A stretch of DNA of 64,000 nucleotides from Dipodascopsis uninucleata var. uninucleata (GCA_030568195.1 JAJLTO010000002.1:1364001-1428000); one strand, 5' to 3'; positions 21,181-35,618 are shown, counted from the first letter of the stretch. A program made the numbers and translations. The notes: a model not told the origin generated them from the sequence alone.

Positions 21181-21228
21181 AAACCCTAAATCTTCACAGG
21201 GCTAGAGCTTCGTTTAGAAAGCAGTCAC
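21181..21228 (+). promoter_or_regulatory. Ribosomal-protein promoter motifs: AAACCCTAAA and HomolD-like CAGTCAC
   Basis: AAACCCTAAA at 21181-21190 resembles Tbf1/HomolE-type sites of fungal ribosomal-protein promoters, and CAGTCACGA starting at 21222 differs by one base from the S. pombe HomolD box CAGTCACA. They lie 134-181 bp upstream of the RPS10 ATG in the known order (E upstream of D). Assigned by motif and context only. Confidence 0.45.
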
Positions 21229-21361
21229 GACAAATACAGGTGAAGTAAGGAAAATACAGACCAAAATCTAGTGTTGAGAATACTACGCCTGAATTTTGAG
21301 ATTTTACATATCCTTCAGTTTAAGGGAACCAAATTATTTTATTTCATTATTAAACCACAAA

Positions 21362-21917
21362 ATGCTGATTCCTAAGGCCGAACGTCAGAAGATCCATACC
21401 TACCTTTTTAAGGGTGAGTAATTATTAGAGGGAAGAAGTGAAATGATGACTGGAGATAGTCAAGCTTAGCTATTGAGGAACTTCACAGAGTGAAAATAGT
21501 GTCTTGTTTGCTAACGTCTTTTTTTATTGTACAGAGGGTGTCCTTGTTGCCAAGAAGGACTATAACCAGCCTAAGCACGACGAGATCGATACTAAGAATC
21601 TCTATGTAAGTGTTTAATTGGGGTTTGAATTTATTACATGAATATATCGAGTTTCGAGATGAGTTTCAAATTTAAGAAGTATACATTTGCGCAGACGACT
21701 AATCAAGGTTTACAAATAGGTCATCAAGGCCATGCAGTCTCTTGATTCTCGTGGATATGTTAAGACCCAGTTCTCATGGCAATACTACTATTACTCTCTT
21801 ACCGATGAGGGTATCGAATATTTGAGAGAGTGGTTGCATCTTCCTTCCGAGATTGTTCCTGCTACCCACAAGAAGCAGCTTCGTGCCCCACCAAGTGGCA
21901 GACCATCTAGACGTTAA
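21362..21917 (+). CDS. RPS10: 40S ribosomal protein eS10
   Basis: Small-subunit protein of the mRNA entry/beak region. Exons 21362-21413, 21535-21605 and 21720-21917 give 106 residues (yeast Rps10 has 105). Introns are 121 and 114 nt with GTGAGT and GTAAGT donors. The protein is continuous across junctions: [60 protein letters not shown] and [20 protein letters not shown], ending in a basic Pro/Arg tail. The codon bias is strong, fitting high expression. Confidence 0.98.
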
Positions 21918-22191
21918 ATTCAACAAAAATATATTGAGCGAGTTCTACATGTCGGTGCAATTGGAGTGATTATGCAGAAGATGGGTAGCGTGTAATAAAA
22001 TGACACGCATCTTTGTATATTGAAATTAGAAAAAAGGAACAAAAGTTTTATCAATAATATTACATTATCCACTAAAACTGATAGCCAAAAAGATGATATT
22101 GAAAGGCGTTAATAATTCCAATTATTTTGCTGATTTGATAAAGTGACGTTAAGCGAGTGAAATGGATGAATGATGAATGTAATGTGGAAAT

Positions 22192-22728
22192 TTATTCTTC
22201 TTCTTCGAGAGTGGGATGCATATACCGAAGGGTTGGTGAGCACGATTGACCAAAGTTCGAGTTATAGTCATATGAGTTTCTATGAGAGCGGTCAAACATT
22301 GATACTTTGAAGCTTGGTGGACTGATACCTGATGTTGTGCTCTGTGAAGCCATAAAATCACTGGGAGGAGAAGAAGACGTAGAAGAGTCGTCGACGTAGT
22401 TATTTGGATCGCAACCCACTAAGCTGCAAAAGTTAGCCCATAAACAAGATGACGATTCGTCATTAGGACACAAAATTTTATGAACGGTGTTAAGTAGTGA
22501 GATGTCATCAAATCGGTTTCTTGGAGATTCAAGAATTGGAATTAGCTGATTCTCGTAAGTCGATGGCCCGACAGAACTTTTGACCATATTAAAGAAGTTT
22601 TCATGGTGTGATCTGAGATCAGCAAGTTCTTCTGGTCTGTCAACAAAGGGTAATATGATCTGGGAGGGTACAGCATGCAGAGTAACACTGCTTGTCCTTT
22701 CGTGCCTGCGTGACATCTCAAATTTCAT
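22192..22728 (-). CDS. Hypothetical protein, 178 residues
   Basis: Not recognised. Single exon. Residues ~20-110 look folded and helical (RPEELADLRSHHENFFNMVK, YENQLIPILESP, LWANFCSLVGCDP). The last ~65 residues are Ser/Pro/Asn-rich, probably disordered, and end in a run of four Glu. Two in-frame Mets (residues 1 and 5) are possible starts. No signal peptide or membrane segment. It is convergent with RPS10 (274 bp). Confidence 0.65.
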   Translation of the reverse strand: MKFEMSRRHERTSSVTLHAVPSQIILPFVDRPEELADLRSHHENFFNMVKSSVGPSTYENQLIPILESPRNRFDDISLLNTVHKILCPNDESSSCLWANFCSLVGCDPNNYVDDSSTSSSPPSDFMASQSTTSGISPPSFKVSMFDRSHRNSYDYNSNFGQSCSPTLRYMHPTLEEEE

Positions 22729-25700
22729 ATGAAAATGCAGTGCGCTGAGAACAAACCTTCTCCTCCTGGAAGCTGTTGATCGCTAAAATTTAATAACTTG
22801 ATATCAGGAGAGAAGCTATTCAAAATAAAAGGAAACAGGAAGAGACAGAAGGCTAAAAGAAAGATGCTATCTGAGAATAGAAGATCAAGATCGATAAGAA
22901 TAGTAAGATTCAGCCAATATAAATGACGAGATACAACACAGAAAACGTTCCTATTGGTAATCACGGTAAGAGAAAAGTCCTTGATTTTTCTGCTTTCTGC
23001 TTATAATATATGAAAAATTTATAAAAATATGGCGGGGAATGAATAGAAAATATAAGAAGGGAGTTCATCTACTATAGCAAGAAGATCTTTCGCAATAACG
23101 ATTTTGGGGTCTTTTTGCCCGATTGATGGTAATCATATATCTCGAAGCGAATGCTGATCCAAACCCCATTTTTTTTTTGGTTTGGCATGTGCTTCTAACT
23201 TTTTCCTACCCTTATTTGGCTGAGCGGCTCAAACCGAATGCTCTATGCCATTGTATTAGCCACCATGCTAAAAACTATCGCAAGAATATAATTGAAGTTA
23301 TCTTTCCTTATTGTGTTTATAGTGCCATGTTATCGAAAAGATCCCATGTTCTGGAATAGAGCACAAGATAGCGAAAACTGACGATAGCCTCGATTACGCC
23401 AGCAGAGTGCAACACGTTCTGGGAAAAACTGATGTGAATTTTATCATCCGGAAACCTGAATCGAAACCTATATATTAAATATAGGAATGAGTAGCCGAGC
23501 AAGGTTCCTCGAATACAAATATGATTTGCATCCGAGAATTGGGATTCCTAGTGTTGCAGTGGCCGGAATAACCTTGAAATTGTAAGATCAAGTGATTAAA
23601 CGTGTTTCCACTATTGATGGCGAAGCAGATCAATAGATCTAAATCATTGATGACAATAGGCGAAAGAGAGCTTATATTCTTTAATCTGCTCAAGATCTGA
23701 TAGTAGTATAGTCATCAACGTTTCACCTTCCGCAACCCACGTCACGCCATAAATGCAGCTTAAGTTAGCATAGCATTATTCATTTTACTTCTCACAAGAC
23801 AAAGCAAAGATCAATGCTTCTAAGTTAACACTATCATCACTGAAACGATGCTCTCGTAGAAACTTAAAAAAGTTAATGATGATGGAGCTTAAAAACAAAT
23901 ATTCAGTAAGTAGTTTCTGCATAAATTCGAGGCTTGTCGCATAATTTTGGACTGAGAAGAATACAAGCAGGTTTGGGCTCAACTTATGAAGGGTCCTTAA
24001 TCAGAATGGAGGTCACTGGAGGCTATGCAGGGATATGGAGCATCTGGTGAAGCTATTTGTTTGAACATAGAAAATAGTGAGCTGCAGCGTACTCCTCTTC
24101 TACATGTTTTGAATGCTTCCTTTTACAGGCTGGTTGATATATTATTTAATGCAACGTCAAATCAAGCGATTAATAAAAAATTATATTTCTCCTCTTTCCT
24201 AGTTTCAGCGTTGCAAGCTCTGCGAGATTAATTTAGTAGACTTTGCGCTGTCTTATTATTCTCACATGATTCTATTTTGAAGACTAATATACTAGTCACT
24301 TCTCAATAAATACAGTAGCATAGGCTATTATTTCTACTCAAACCATAGCTGTAGTATACCAGTTACGGTAGTATTAGTTCGCATACAAGATTTTTTGCCC
24401 ATGAGAAGAGCCAGTATGGCATAAAGTAGACAAATTCTCTTCTCTTGCAGGGTACCGCGATAGCGTGCTAGTTTATAGGTTTAGGGCATATCTATGATAG
24501 TGTTTGAACCAGTGGCCGTGGGAGCGAAGCGACATTTAATATGACGGAATTCGAGCCTGCTATATCTTGAGTTTCTGACTGGCATACATTCTGAAGCGCA
24601 TAGTATGGGCAGCAACATCTTCTGTGTATGCTTGACCTTGCGGCACATAGTACGGATGCGTGTATGTTAAGACAACGTAGATGAGCAGAATAGCGAATGC
24701 CATAGTCTTGAATGATTGATGCCAGACTGGAATCTAATAAAATAATATAAGCGAGTAATAATGCCTGCCTGCTCGTCTATGATATGCTCTTCGCCTGCTA
24801 CCGGATCGCGTCTTTGCTGCATGTGCACTGGTGATAGCCGACTTTTGCCGTGCCGCTAGACTTAGTAATAGTCAACACGGCTCGCAGAGGACACAAACTG
24901 CACGGAATGAACCGAGCAAACTGGCTATGAAGTGATCAGAGTACCAAATCGTGTACATTGATAATGAATTCTTAGTACAGATGCGAGCCAAAAGTGTACA
25001 TGCTCAAGATACAGAGAGAGTAGACAGACCAAGGGAAAGTAAGACACCGCCAGATTTCAAGTTACACTACTACCGCTATCGCTGAGCTGCATTGCTTGAG
25101 TAGACGCCATGGCTAGCAGACAGCGAATGCATATAGGACAAGTGTTAAAAAATACTTGTAAGACACGTAAAAAGTTATGACATTAATATATATAAGTACA
25201 AATTCCACATATATAGCTATTTCTGATAGTATGCACGTTTGATTCGGACTAACTATCACTACAAGTTCAGTCTTATAGAGTGCGAATATCAATGCAGGAC
25301 AAGTACCCTCGGTTATGTTTGATTAATCATGCATATTCATATAGTAGATACAGAGAGGCCAGCAACTCATGTCGAGCATAAAGTGCTTACGAATTAGTTA
25401 AGAATGGTTCTCTAAACTGAGTTTTAGAAGTTTAATTTCTGCGTCCTATGAGACTAGGCTAGCCAGACTGGCAGACCCGAGAGACCAGGTCCCGCCTGCC
25501 ACGAGGTTATGGCTTTCCCGCTATTGAGAAGACGACGCAGTTTAGATGAGGTAGAGGGTAAGTAAGAGATGCGACAGCTGGTAACACGGATCTCGACATT
25601 ACTGGCCGCTGCGGGCGACTATGGATCACTATAACTTAAGACACCTTCTCGTCCAGATACCTTGAGTTAGAACATGAGAAAAGGGGTCCGTGCTTTTTTT

Positions 25701-28314
25701 TTCATTTCAATAACTGTATAGGTTGCCCAGTGGTCACAGTGAAGTCGCGTACTCGCATGGCGAGCTGGTCATCTATCACTGAAGAGGGGCTAACAACGTT
25801 TGAGCATTCCCGGCTCTTTGTGCACAATGCATGAAAGAGGAGCAAGCACGGCAGCTGCTCAAGAAACCTAAACTGACCATGTTTTTAGTCTTTTCGCCCG
25901 TCTCCATCCAGATTGTTTCAAAGCAAGTGTTTGGTGCGTTGGTGATGTAGTGAGTATTAGCATCGAGATATCCTTCTAAATCACAAGAGCGGTGATTTTC
26001 ATTGCTATTTTACCATAGTCATTCTGATATAGGCCCACTCGTGACTGTAAGAGCGACCATCAAGGCTAGAAGAATCTTAAACTAGTACAAAAATAAAAGG
26101 CTGGTAGTACTAAAGAGACACATGAGCTGACAGAATGCGGGGGACACGTGCCTCACTGCACAAACTTCTTACATATATGCATATATGCACCAAGTCGGTT
26201 GTTGTTATGCGAATTTATACCATATGTGGCGTCGTGCTTGGCGGAATAACGTCACACGACCCCTACGTCATTCTGCCGTTAGAGAGCAACTAAAGAGAAT
26301 ATCATTCTATACTTAGTTATCATCTACCACTCAGTAGTTTACGCGAGCAAATTGTGATTTTAGTTGAGCACAGAAATATCAAAATATCAGTATCTTGAGA
26401 CATTACCAAAGAGATTTTACATTGTTAAAATATCATAGCACGGTAAAAATTTCAGAAACTTGACCCGGGTCTCAATTAGGTAGTGCAGCAAGTTTAAGCA
26501 ATTTCCTATTTCCCATTTTAACAGCACGTCGACGCCTGACGCCCAACGAACTTGATGTATGGTCTCGTGTTGGGTCTGCGAGCTGAAAGCGAATGATAAA
26601 GAAGAGGGAAAGGAAGTTTCTTTCTAGCCAATGCCAGAAGACCGTAAGACCAACGACAATCGTGAGCTTATAACAAGATTAATTATATATTTCCCATATT
26701 ACTCGATTTCAGAGTATGTTTCTAGGTTGTGACTCTCCTGTCTGTAGCTAGTTCCTTTCCTGTTATATTTTATTCTTTCTACTTGATTTGTTTTATTCAT
26801 TGCTTAATATTACGCTGTCCATTGCATCTAGTTGAACTGCTAGAAGGTCATCTGATATATTCTTTTCTTCGGTTTAACTTCATCTTTTGACGGTCATTGA
26901 GTAACTGTATCATTTACAGCCATTTGCTATCAAATAATTGGATAGCAAGTCATTCAGCTAACTACTGGGGTTTAATCATCCCCCCTCTATTTACTACGTG
27001 TCTCGATCCCTCTAGAGGGTCGTACGCTGTACTATATACTATACGACCTGCAAGAGCTGTTAACTGCCTGCAACAAACTTCTAAATATTCAGTGCTCTAG
27101 ATTTTCGTCCCTTCATCTATAGGCATACTATCTACATCTTGCGATATTCTGCTCCTGCTTAAGTCAATTAGATATTTCGCACTCAGCTCTATTATTACAC
27201 CTTCATCGCCTACACGCAGACACATCTCAGCAATATACGTACACGCATAAACATAGGTAGACGATTGTATATGTATATGATTATACGACCAAACCAGCAT
27301 AAGCAACCGAAACACTATATAGATAGAGTAGAATATTAAAGAGCGCTTCACGTACATATAATCATATCTGCGATATTGTTTTCCAAGGTCGATATTTTCA
27401 TTGCTCTTAGAGACTATTGAGGGTATTTTGGTACATAGATACATACGTATTCTCGCATAATATAAGGACTATATCTATTTGTGCGTATATGCGTGTGTTC
27501 ACATACATATATTTATACATATACAGAAGACAACGACCACACAAAACTTCTGAAATTTATAATTAAAAATCAGCAACATTTTACCACTACTTCTAAATAC
27601 TTTTCAGGCTTTTTGTTATTCTGGTCTTTTTATTATTCTATTAATAATTTCTGCCGCTATTATATATAACCTTGCACTAATATTTCTTTTTCAATTTTTT
27701 TTCTATTACATAGTATTTTCGCTAAGAAATATTAACCTAGCTTGTGGACTTTCTACGAAATTTAGAAATATCATAAGCACCTACGTCGATCACTTGGCTA
27801 TTTTTGAAAGACAGAAGAAGTATTGGAATAGAGGAAAAGACCGGGTTCTTTTCTACAAAATAGCCGAAATAAAATTTGCTCATCTATTCTTGTTACAACT
27901 TACAAGAAAGACGGAAAGCTATAGTTTTTTCGAATAGATTTTTCCAGCAGGAGTGTTTTTTTTTTTGCGGGGAAACCACATTTGTACTATTAAGTAGCGT
28001 CAGTGGGCAAAAATAGTTTTCTTGCCTTCCTCTTTTTTTCCATAGAAAGGGAAAAAAATAGCTTGGAAGTGACATATATCACATCGTCTATTTTATATAT
28101 GTGAATAAATCCCTGAAACTATTTTTTTTACTGGTTATTCGGTCGAAGGTCTTCAATTTTTGACCAAAATAGGGAGCATCGGGAACAAAACTACGTTATA
28201 TGCGACAGTGGGTTTTAAACCAAACTTCAAAAATCCATCAGGAAAAATACTTTTAATTGCTCTTTCATAGATATTACACTACATTTTTATACTGGATCGT
28301 GATCAAATCGAATT
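22729..28314. other. 5.6-kb gene-poor region upstream of PSP1
   Basis: No recognisable protein or RNA gene. ATG-initiated frames present are short: 23126-23359 (+, 77 residues), 24025-24231 (+, 68 residues) and 27097-27444 (-, 115 residues, Tyr/Ile-rich). None resembles a family I know. By eye, 24.5-26.6 kb is less AT-rich and has fewer homopolymer runs than normal intergenic DNA here, whereas 26.9-28.3 kb is strongly AT-rich with poly-T runs. A 12-bp palindrome CCCTCTAGAGGG lies at 27008-27019. Confidence 0.5.
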
Positions 28315-30571
28315 ATGGGTTCGACTTTATTATCAAATTCGCCCCATAATATGGGCCCGCATACAGTAGCTGTTGGATCAACGTCAAATGGCATTGGGTC
28401 TACAGATATAGGTAATAGTAGTGGTGTGAGTGGATCCACTGCGAGTGGCGACATAAGTAGTAACAATAGCACAATCAATTTCGAGCGACCTACCGGCAGC
28501 GTAGGTAATAGCAAAAACGAAGATAGCAAAGATGGTAAGGTCAATTCTTTTATAATAATTAGTTCTTATTTGCCTGTGATGTGTATGATCGCAGATCAAT
28601 CGAAGAATCACGTAAGGAACCTAGGATACAATGATCAGGTTATATTTCTGATTTCATTTATGGAGAACTGCGGATAGAATGATATTAAGATTATGAATAC
28701 TAACACCAGTTTAACTATATTTTTTAGAATCTCTTATGAATGGACAAGCATCCGGTTCAGCTATGCTATCTTCTGCGTCGTCTGCGGCATCCTCTGCTAC
28801 TCTTACGAACCACAATGAAGCGTCTGACAGTCCAGGTGCGCTCAATACCGGTATAAGTGGCTTGGGTGGCGTGCTCGGTGGTCCATCAAGACTGATCCCA
28901 GCACTCTCAAGAGTAGATGATTCTTCATCTTCGATTTCTTCCTCTGAGAATGAAGATGATCTTTCATTTGCTTTAGATACTGCCTTTCGAGGTGGCATCT
29001 CTGCGATGTCTTCGCGCAGACCTTCATATGCTGCTGAATTTGCTTCCCGACCACGAGGTGCTGCCTTTGGATTGAACATTCTCTCTCCTACCACGTCGCA
29101 TCCGTCTCAGCCGTCTATAGATTCTGATCGATGGTTGGCTGCAAACTCTGGACAGGATTCTAGATCATCTTTTGCCTGGTCTTTGTGGAGTGATAATAAT
29201 CCTGTTAGCGCTGCTACAACTGCTTCTCTACCACAAAAGACTTCAACGGCCGATAGAACGCTTCAGCCGAACTATTCAAAGACATACAGGAGCCTTAGTT
29301 TCACTCAAGATTCCCCGTCGTCATCATCTTCGCATAGCCGTATGCTGAGCGGTCAGTTGTTCCCTTCTATATTGCGCCAGGATATAGAAGATGTCTTCGA
29401 GGATGATGACTTTGCTGATGACGCATTCTTGCGTGCGCGCACTACATCATCTTCAGGTGCTGCAGGAGTCCCCCCAGGTCAGAATTTAAAGAGATTTAAT
29501 CCTGTTGTTGCGTCTAACCCTTGGTCTATGGATCCTGCGATGGCAGCTTCTCGTCGCTATTCGTTCGATTCTTTTGGAGTACAGAATATGAATCACATGC
29601 CACTGCCTCCTCAACCCGGTCAGATGTCTATGGGAATGCCACACATGCAGTCTTCGGTTCATGCTAATGCTGCACCTGGAACTGTACCAAGGCAAATGCA
29701 GCCACCTGGTGTCATGCCCCCAGGATTACCGAACAGCAGCGGCACTTCTGTCGCGCCTGTTTCATCCAATATGGTGTCTGGCGCTGGCGCACAATCTATG
29801 ATGGGACTACCAAGTAACACTACTGCAAATGGTACTTCTGCGACTACAACTTCATTCAATTCTCCGGCAGAGTCAAATGAGTTTTACAGAACGCTGTGCA
29901 GAGAGGTTGATCCATATTTTAGGCCAGACGAGAATCGCGCAGTTTCACATAGGCACATTATATTTGAGAAAGCAAGCACCACACAGACACCAACTTTACC
30001 ATATAGCCCACCATATCCAACTACTCAGCGGTTGTATTGCGTTGAGTTCAAAGCAGGTAGACTAGATGTCTTTTATATTCCAGAAGGATCTGGTTTAGTC
30101 GTCAAGTATGGTGACTTGGTTATTGTCGATGCTGATAGAGGTAAGGACTTGGGAAAGGTAACCCACGAAAATGTGTCAATAGAAGCGGCTCGTAGATTGA
30201 AGATTTTACAGCACCAGGAGCAGCAGGCAGCTTTACAGCAGAACATGACACAGGATGGCTCTGTTAAACTTGATAATGTTAATCTAGCCACAATATTACA
30301 GCCAAAACAGATCTTGAGATTCGCACAGCCAATGGAAATCCAGCAGATATTTGTGAAGAAAATAGACGAGGAAAAAGCTCAGAAGATGTGTATGGCCAAA
30401 GTTGAGGAGCGTGGAATGGCAATGCAGGTCCGAGATGCTGAGTATCAGTGGGATCGTCGCAAACTTACATTCTTTTATACCGCTTCGCACCGTATAGATT
30501 TTCGCGATCTTGTTCGTGATTTATTCCGACTTTACAAGACGCGTATTTGGATGTGTGCAGTTAATGTCTAG
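28315..30571 (+). CDS. PSP1: PSP1 C-terminal-domain protein
   Basis: Family named after the yeast suppressor of DNA polymerase-alpha mutations; its C-terminal domain is shared with bacterial YaaT/RicT-like proteins, and its biochemical role is unclear. Exons 28315-28534 and 28728-30571 (687 residues); the 193-nt intron joins NSKNEDSKD to ESLMNGQA. Residues 1-~460 are Ser/Gly/Asn/Pro/Met-rich and probably disordered. Residues ~495-687 form the PSP1 domain: RLYCVEFKAGRLDVFYIPEG, VVKYGDLVIVDADRGKDLGK, RMLQ-like LQPKQILRFAQP, ALQ/EERGMAMQVRDAEYQWDRRK, LTFFYTASHRIDFRDLVRDL and FRLYKTRIWMCAV. A possible 17-nt exon inside the intron does not keep frame. Confidence 0.92.
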
Positions 30572-32163
30572 AACAAAGGATTTTGTCGTTCTTTTTGTTA
30601 TATTTTAATTTTGTGAATCTCTATTTTTAAGGTGTCGCGCTTTAGTTTATTTCAGATTACTATATATTAATACTTATCACGATATCTGTCTCCTAAGGGA
30701 TCGTTTGTTCGTTTTCACTCGTTTTATTCGGATTTCTGGGAAACTATAAAAAGAAGAAAGGAAGGACTGGACATAGTTGACACGTCGGGCGTTAGTTTTG
30801 CTACCTTTTGGTAAATATCTCGTATCGGTTATCATTTTAGTGAACTTGTATTCTAGTCTAGAGTTCTGTTTTATATGATTTAAAATATGTATGCTGATTT
30901 TTTCTCTTATTTGGTGAGCCGGGTATACAGGTCAGTTTTAGGTTGCTTATCGTATTTTTTTCTTTTGTTTATTAAACGGTGTTTTTCTTTTTTGTTACTA
31001 TGCGACGAATTTTATAGACAGACTGCGGGTTACCTGGTGACTTTTTATAAGCGTCAAATCACTGTTTATTATTGTTGGTAGATAAGCATGCATTTATTCT
31101 TTATTTGGTGCTACGTCTACTAGAATTCACTTCTAATGTTATCCTTTCTCAGTTATCATTGTACAATTTTATATATCATTCATCTTTCTAATGTTTATTA
31201 TCATTTGATATTGATACTCGATTCTAGTTCTGAGATATCTACTATCAAATGTTGTGTATGCAAGCTTATGTTGTAAACTGGGTATCGAGATTTTTATCTT
31301 CTAAACATAAAGCTATTGGTGATTTTGATTACTGAGATATATGATAAATAAATAGTATTATTTTATGTCAGATTCTCTTCGCTTGTATTAGAAAGGGAGA
31401 AGGTTGTTAAGTGACGAAGAGCTTATTCACTCTAGTATTCATTTGTGTTTCGTGTTGATTCCGCGCTGGTTCTTCTTTGACATTATATATATAGTCACAT
31501 TTTATTCTCTTATTTTTATGTAGTCATATAGTTATATATACATCTATACATACATAATTTGCACATGCAAAATATATGAGGTTGGCAAGTAATGGCATAT
31601 CTAACTTGCTTATCAGGTTAACATCTTTAGAATTTGTATCTTAAATATTATCATCGGTGAATATTATAGATTAAACGATCGTAGTTCATAGTTCATTTTT
31701 GCAAAGTAATAATAGAGTGTACGAGCTACTCTGTATGCGGTGACAAATAATTTTGGTGTAATAGTGAGTTTTAGTCGAAGCGTAGGAGTCGTCTCTACCA
31801 CTGACTGGGACGAAATAACATATTATTCAAAAATTTTTTGTCGGTTACACCAGGATTTTTTCCATACAAATTCGATATTTTTAGCTTCTTTACCGTACGT
31901 CAGGAAGTCAACAAATACTAAGAAAAATTACAGGGAGATCTAGAAATAGTAGTAGTAAGTGCGAAAATATTATATTTAGGAGTGTTGTATCGAGAATTTA
32001 GAGAATTGACTACCTAACACGAGATCAAAAGCTGACTGATGGTAGTTTGTGCACGATCTCAAACTCTTTTTCAGGCTCGATCAGATACTAAGCTATAACT
32101 AGATCCGGACTTAAGCTCATAGTACGCAGCCTATGACAAGAGGAATAGGGAACAATATCAATT
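30572..32163. other. Intergenic region between PSP1 and NOP6
   Basis: 1.6 kb of T-rich and AT-rich DNA on the + strand, consistent with a long PSP1 3' UTR followed by the NOP6 promoter. The small frames (30887-31081, 31740-31943) have no supporting features. Confidence 0.55.
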
Positions 32164-33042
32164 ATGTCTGACGATTTAGAAGATACTCATCGTGATGACT
32201 CAAATAGTTCGAGCATAGTTCAAGTGGAGGGAGATGATTCAGCAAAGAAGCTATCCAAGAGAAAGCGGAAAGCCAGTTCGTTTAGAGACGCTGTCAAGAA
32301 GGGAGAAAAATACGTGAAACCTTCTAAAGAGCCAAAGTCACCTAAAGAAGCTAGAGTATCAAAGAGACAGGCCCCTCGAGAGGACGAAAATGTAGCTGAT
32401 CGTGTTGACAGCAACGCAAGCAATGGCAAGAGTAACGACAGGACTATAGCAGAAGGCTCGCAATTGACAGCCGGAGACACAAAGGAACAGCCACCTAAGA
32501 AAAAGCAAAAGACTAAGGACCTATCCGAGTCTGACCAACAGCAAACTGAATCAAAGCCAAAGGATGTCAGATTTATTGTGTTTGTTGGTAATCTTCCTTA
32601 TAACACCACTTTAGATACTCTGAAGGAGCACCTAGCACCTTCAAAGCCTGATCTTGTTCGGCTTCCTACTGTTAAACCGGTCAATTCAGCTTCTGTCTCG
32701 AAGGCTAGAGGCTTTGCATTTGTGGAATTCGTTGGACCTGACGCTCGACGCCGTATGAATGCGTGTTTAAATTTGCATCATACCGAATTTCAAGGTCGCA
32801 AAATAAATGTTGAGCTGACTGTCGGAGGTGGCGGCAGCAAGAGTAGCAAGAGAAGAGAGAAAATCAAGGAGAAGAATAGAAAACTTGAAGAAGAACGTCA
32901 GTCAAAGCGTACTGCAAAGGCGGAGACAGAGTCTAATGCTGGTTCTAGACATGTAGCGGCAGTGACCACTACAGACTCTTCAACTACAAATGACTCAACG
33001 TTCGTTCATCCATCTAGGGTGGCTCGTCTAGGTAATAAATAA
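32164..33042 (+). CDS. NOP6: Nop6-like nucleolar RRM protein
   Basis: RNA-binding protein of early 40S biogenesis in yeast. Single exon, 292 residues. N-terminal half is Lys/Ser/Glu-rich with clusters of basic residues (KKLSKRKRKASSF, PPKKKQKTK), likely nucleolar localisation signals. One RRM at ~137-222 has RNP2 (FIVFVGNLPY) and RNP1 (KARGFAFVEF). The RKINVELTVGGGGSKSSKRR segment right after the RRM, followed by a charged coiled stretch (REKIKEKNRKLEEERQSK), is the Nop6 signature. Confidence 0.87.
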   Translation: MSDDLEDTHRDDSNSSSIVQVEGDDSAKKLSKRKRKASSFRDAVKKGEKYVKPSKEPKSPKEARVSKRQAPREDENVADRVDSNASNGKSNDRTIAEGSQLTAGDTKEQPPKKKQKTKDLSESDQQQTESKPKDVRFIVFVGNLPYNTTLDTLKEHLAPSKPDLVRLPTVKPVNSASVSKARGFAFVEFVGPDARRRMNACLNLHHTEFQGRKINVELTVGGGGSKSSKRREKIKEKNRKLEEERQSKRTAKAETESNAGSRHVAAVTTTDSSTTNDSTFVHPSRVARLGNK

Positions 33043-34369
33043 TCTATAGAACAGTTTGTGTAATTTTGGGTTCAAAAAATTTGGTAAATCTGTTTAGTAC
33101 AGTTCTCGTCATTATTGTTTGTATCGGCGTTCAAATCACTGTCTGTATCACAGCTATCTTTTATGCACTATTTCAAAATGTTAAATATTTAATATCTCTG
33201 TATAGACCATTTCTGTATAGTTTATTTATCTTTATGAGTGGGGTATCTTCATTATTTTCTGAGAGGTTACATACTGTCAAGAGCTTCCTATGAATCTAAA
33301 ATGAATATCCAAATGGCTAAGATCTGAAATTTTCAAGGTGAATCCTCTCCAGCATCATCCATTTATATTACTTACATAAACTAAATTCGTTATCCGGCAT
33401 CCGATGATAGTAGAACTGAATGAATCTAACTGGGTAAATTTAACACAAATTTTCTTCATGATTTACCTAGTTTTCAGTTCGATAACTATTTTTACTGGTA
33501 CAGAGACAGCCAGATATCAGATTTGCAATTGCTTATTTTCCAAATTAAGTCATTTATAATATCTCCAAAACAGTTTTTAATGTTAGCAATTGGAGCATTA
33601 AACAAGAAAACTAAGGCTTGTTATACTGTAACAAGCAAAAAAGGACTCAAACAATACTTGTGTGTACTCAACCCATTCGTATGCACTAGCAAATTAGAAC
33701 AGAAATATTAGAGAGCAGACAATTAATTTGCTAATATAAACATAGGAAAGAACAAAGATGAAAAGAAACATGACCACGCTGAAGAAAATATAACTGAGAA
33801 GTAAATACAAATTGAATAGCATACATGTGAATTTGAATTTATTATGTTTTGAGAAAAAATGCTGGTAAATAAAAATGTTATATATAATACTAACTTGCGT
33901 TATTCTTAATGATACTGCTTGCAGCAGCGAAAGAGAAGAGACAAATTTTCGGTACGATTAAGATCACATAATTCAGAAAAAGATATGTATGTGTATATTA
34001 TATATAGATGTATATATACCTCTATATATAAAGGCAAAAGGATCTAAAAACCCAGAGTTGAGAAGTCGAAACAAAAAGACGGTCGAAGCCAACAAAAAAT
34101 ACTCGAAAATAATTAACCAAATAATGCAAAACAATAAAAACTTAACTTTGCTCGATCTTCTATCAAAAAATTAATTGGAAGGATGAAATATAAAAAATAT
34201 AAAAAATATAGAAAATATCCGCACGTATTTTGATAAACAATAATATATCCCGACTATAAAAATTTACCATCTTTCCTTCTCTTTTATAAATAGATTAAAA
34301 ACATTTCATATATAATATATCATGTAATATCTGCTATTTTACAGGTAATATTGATACACAGGCATGAGC
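33043..34369. other. Convergent intergenic region of NOP6 and RAC1
   Basis: Very AT-rich with (TA)n-like stretches around 33870-34030 and 34190-34350. Frames at 33066-33293, 33523-33711 and 33989-34174 are low-complexity or begin at non-ATG codons. No gene supported. Confidence 0.55.

Positions 34370-35618
<1,249 letters not shown>

Noticed and set aside
21414-21534. Box C/D snoRNA inside the first RPS10 intron (ATGATGA present)
   Set aside because: No D box CTGA and no terminal stem follow the C-box-like sequence.
23126-23359. 77-codon frame considered as an alpha-box or other mating-type protein
   Set aside because: Spacing of hydrophobic and basic residues does not fit the alpha-box, and no flanking mating-type genes are present.
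28594-28610. 17-nt exon inside the PSP1 intron, bounded by GCAG and GTAAGG
   Set aside because: Including it shifts the reading frame into a stop at the next exon; direct splicing 28534 to 28728 keeps frame.
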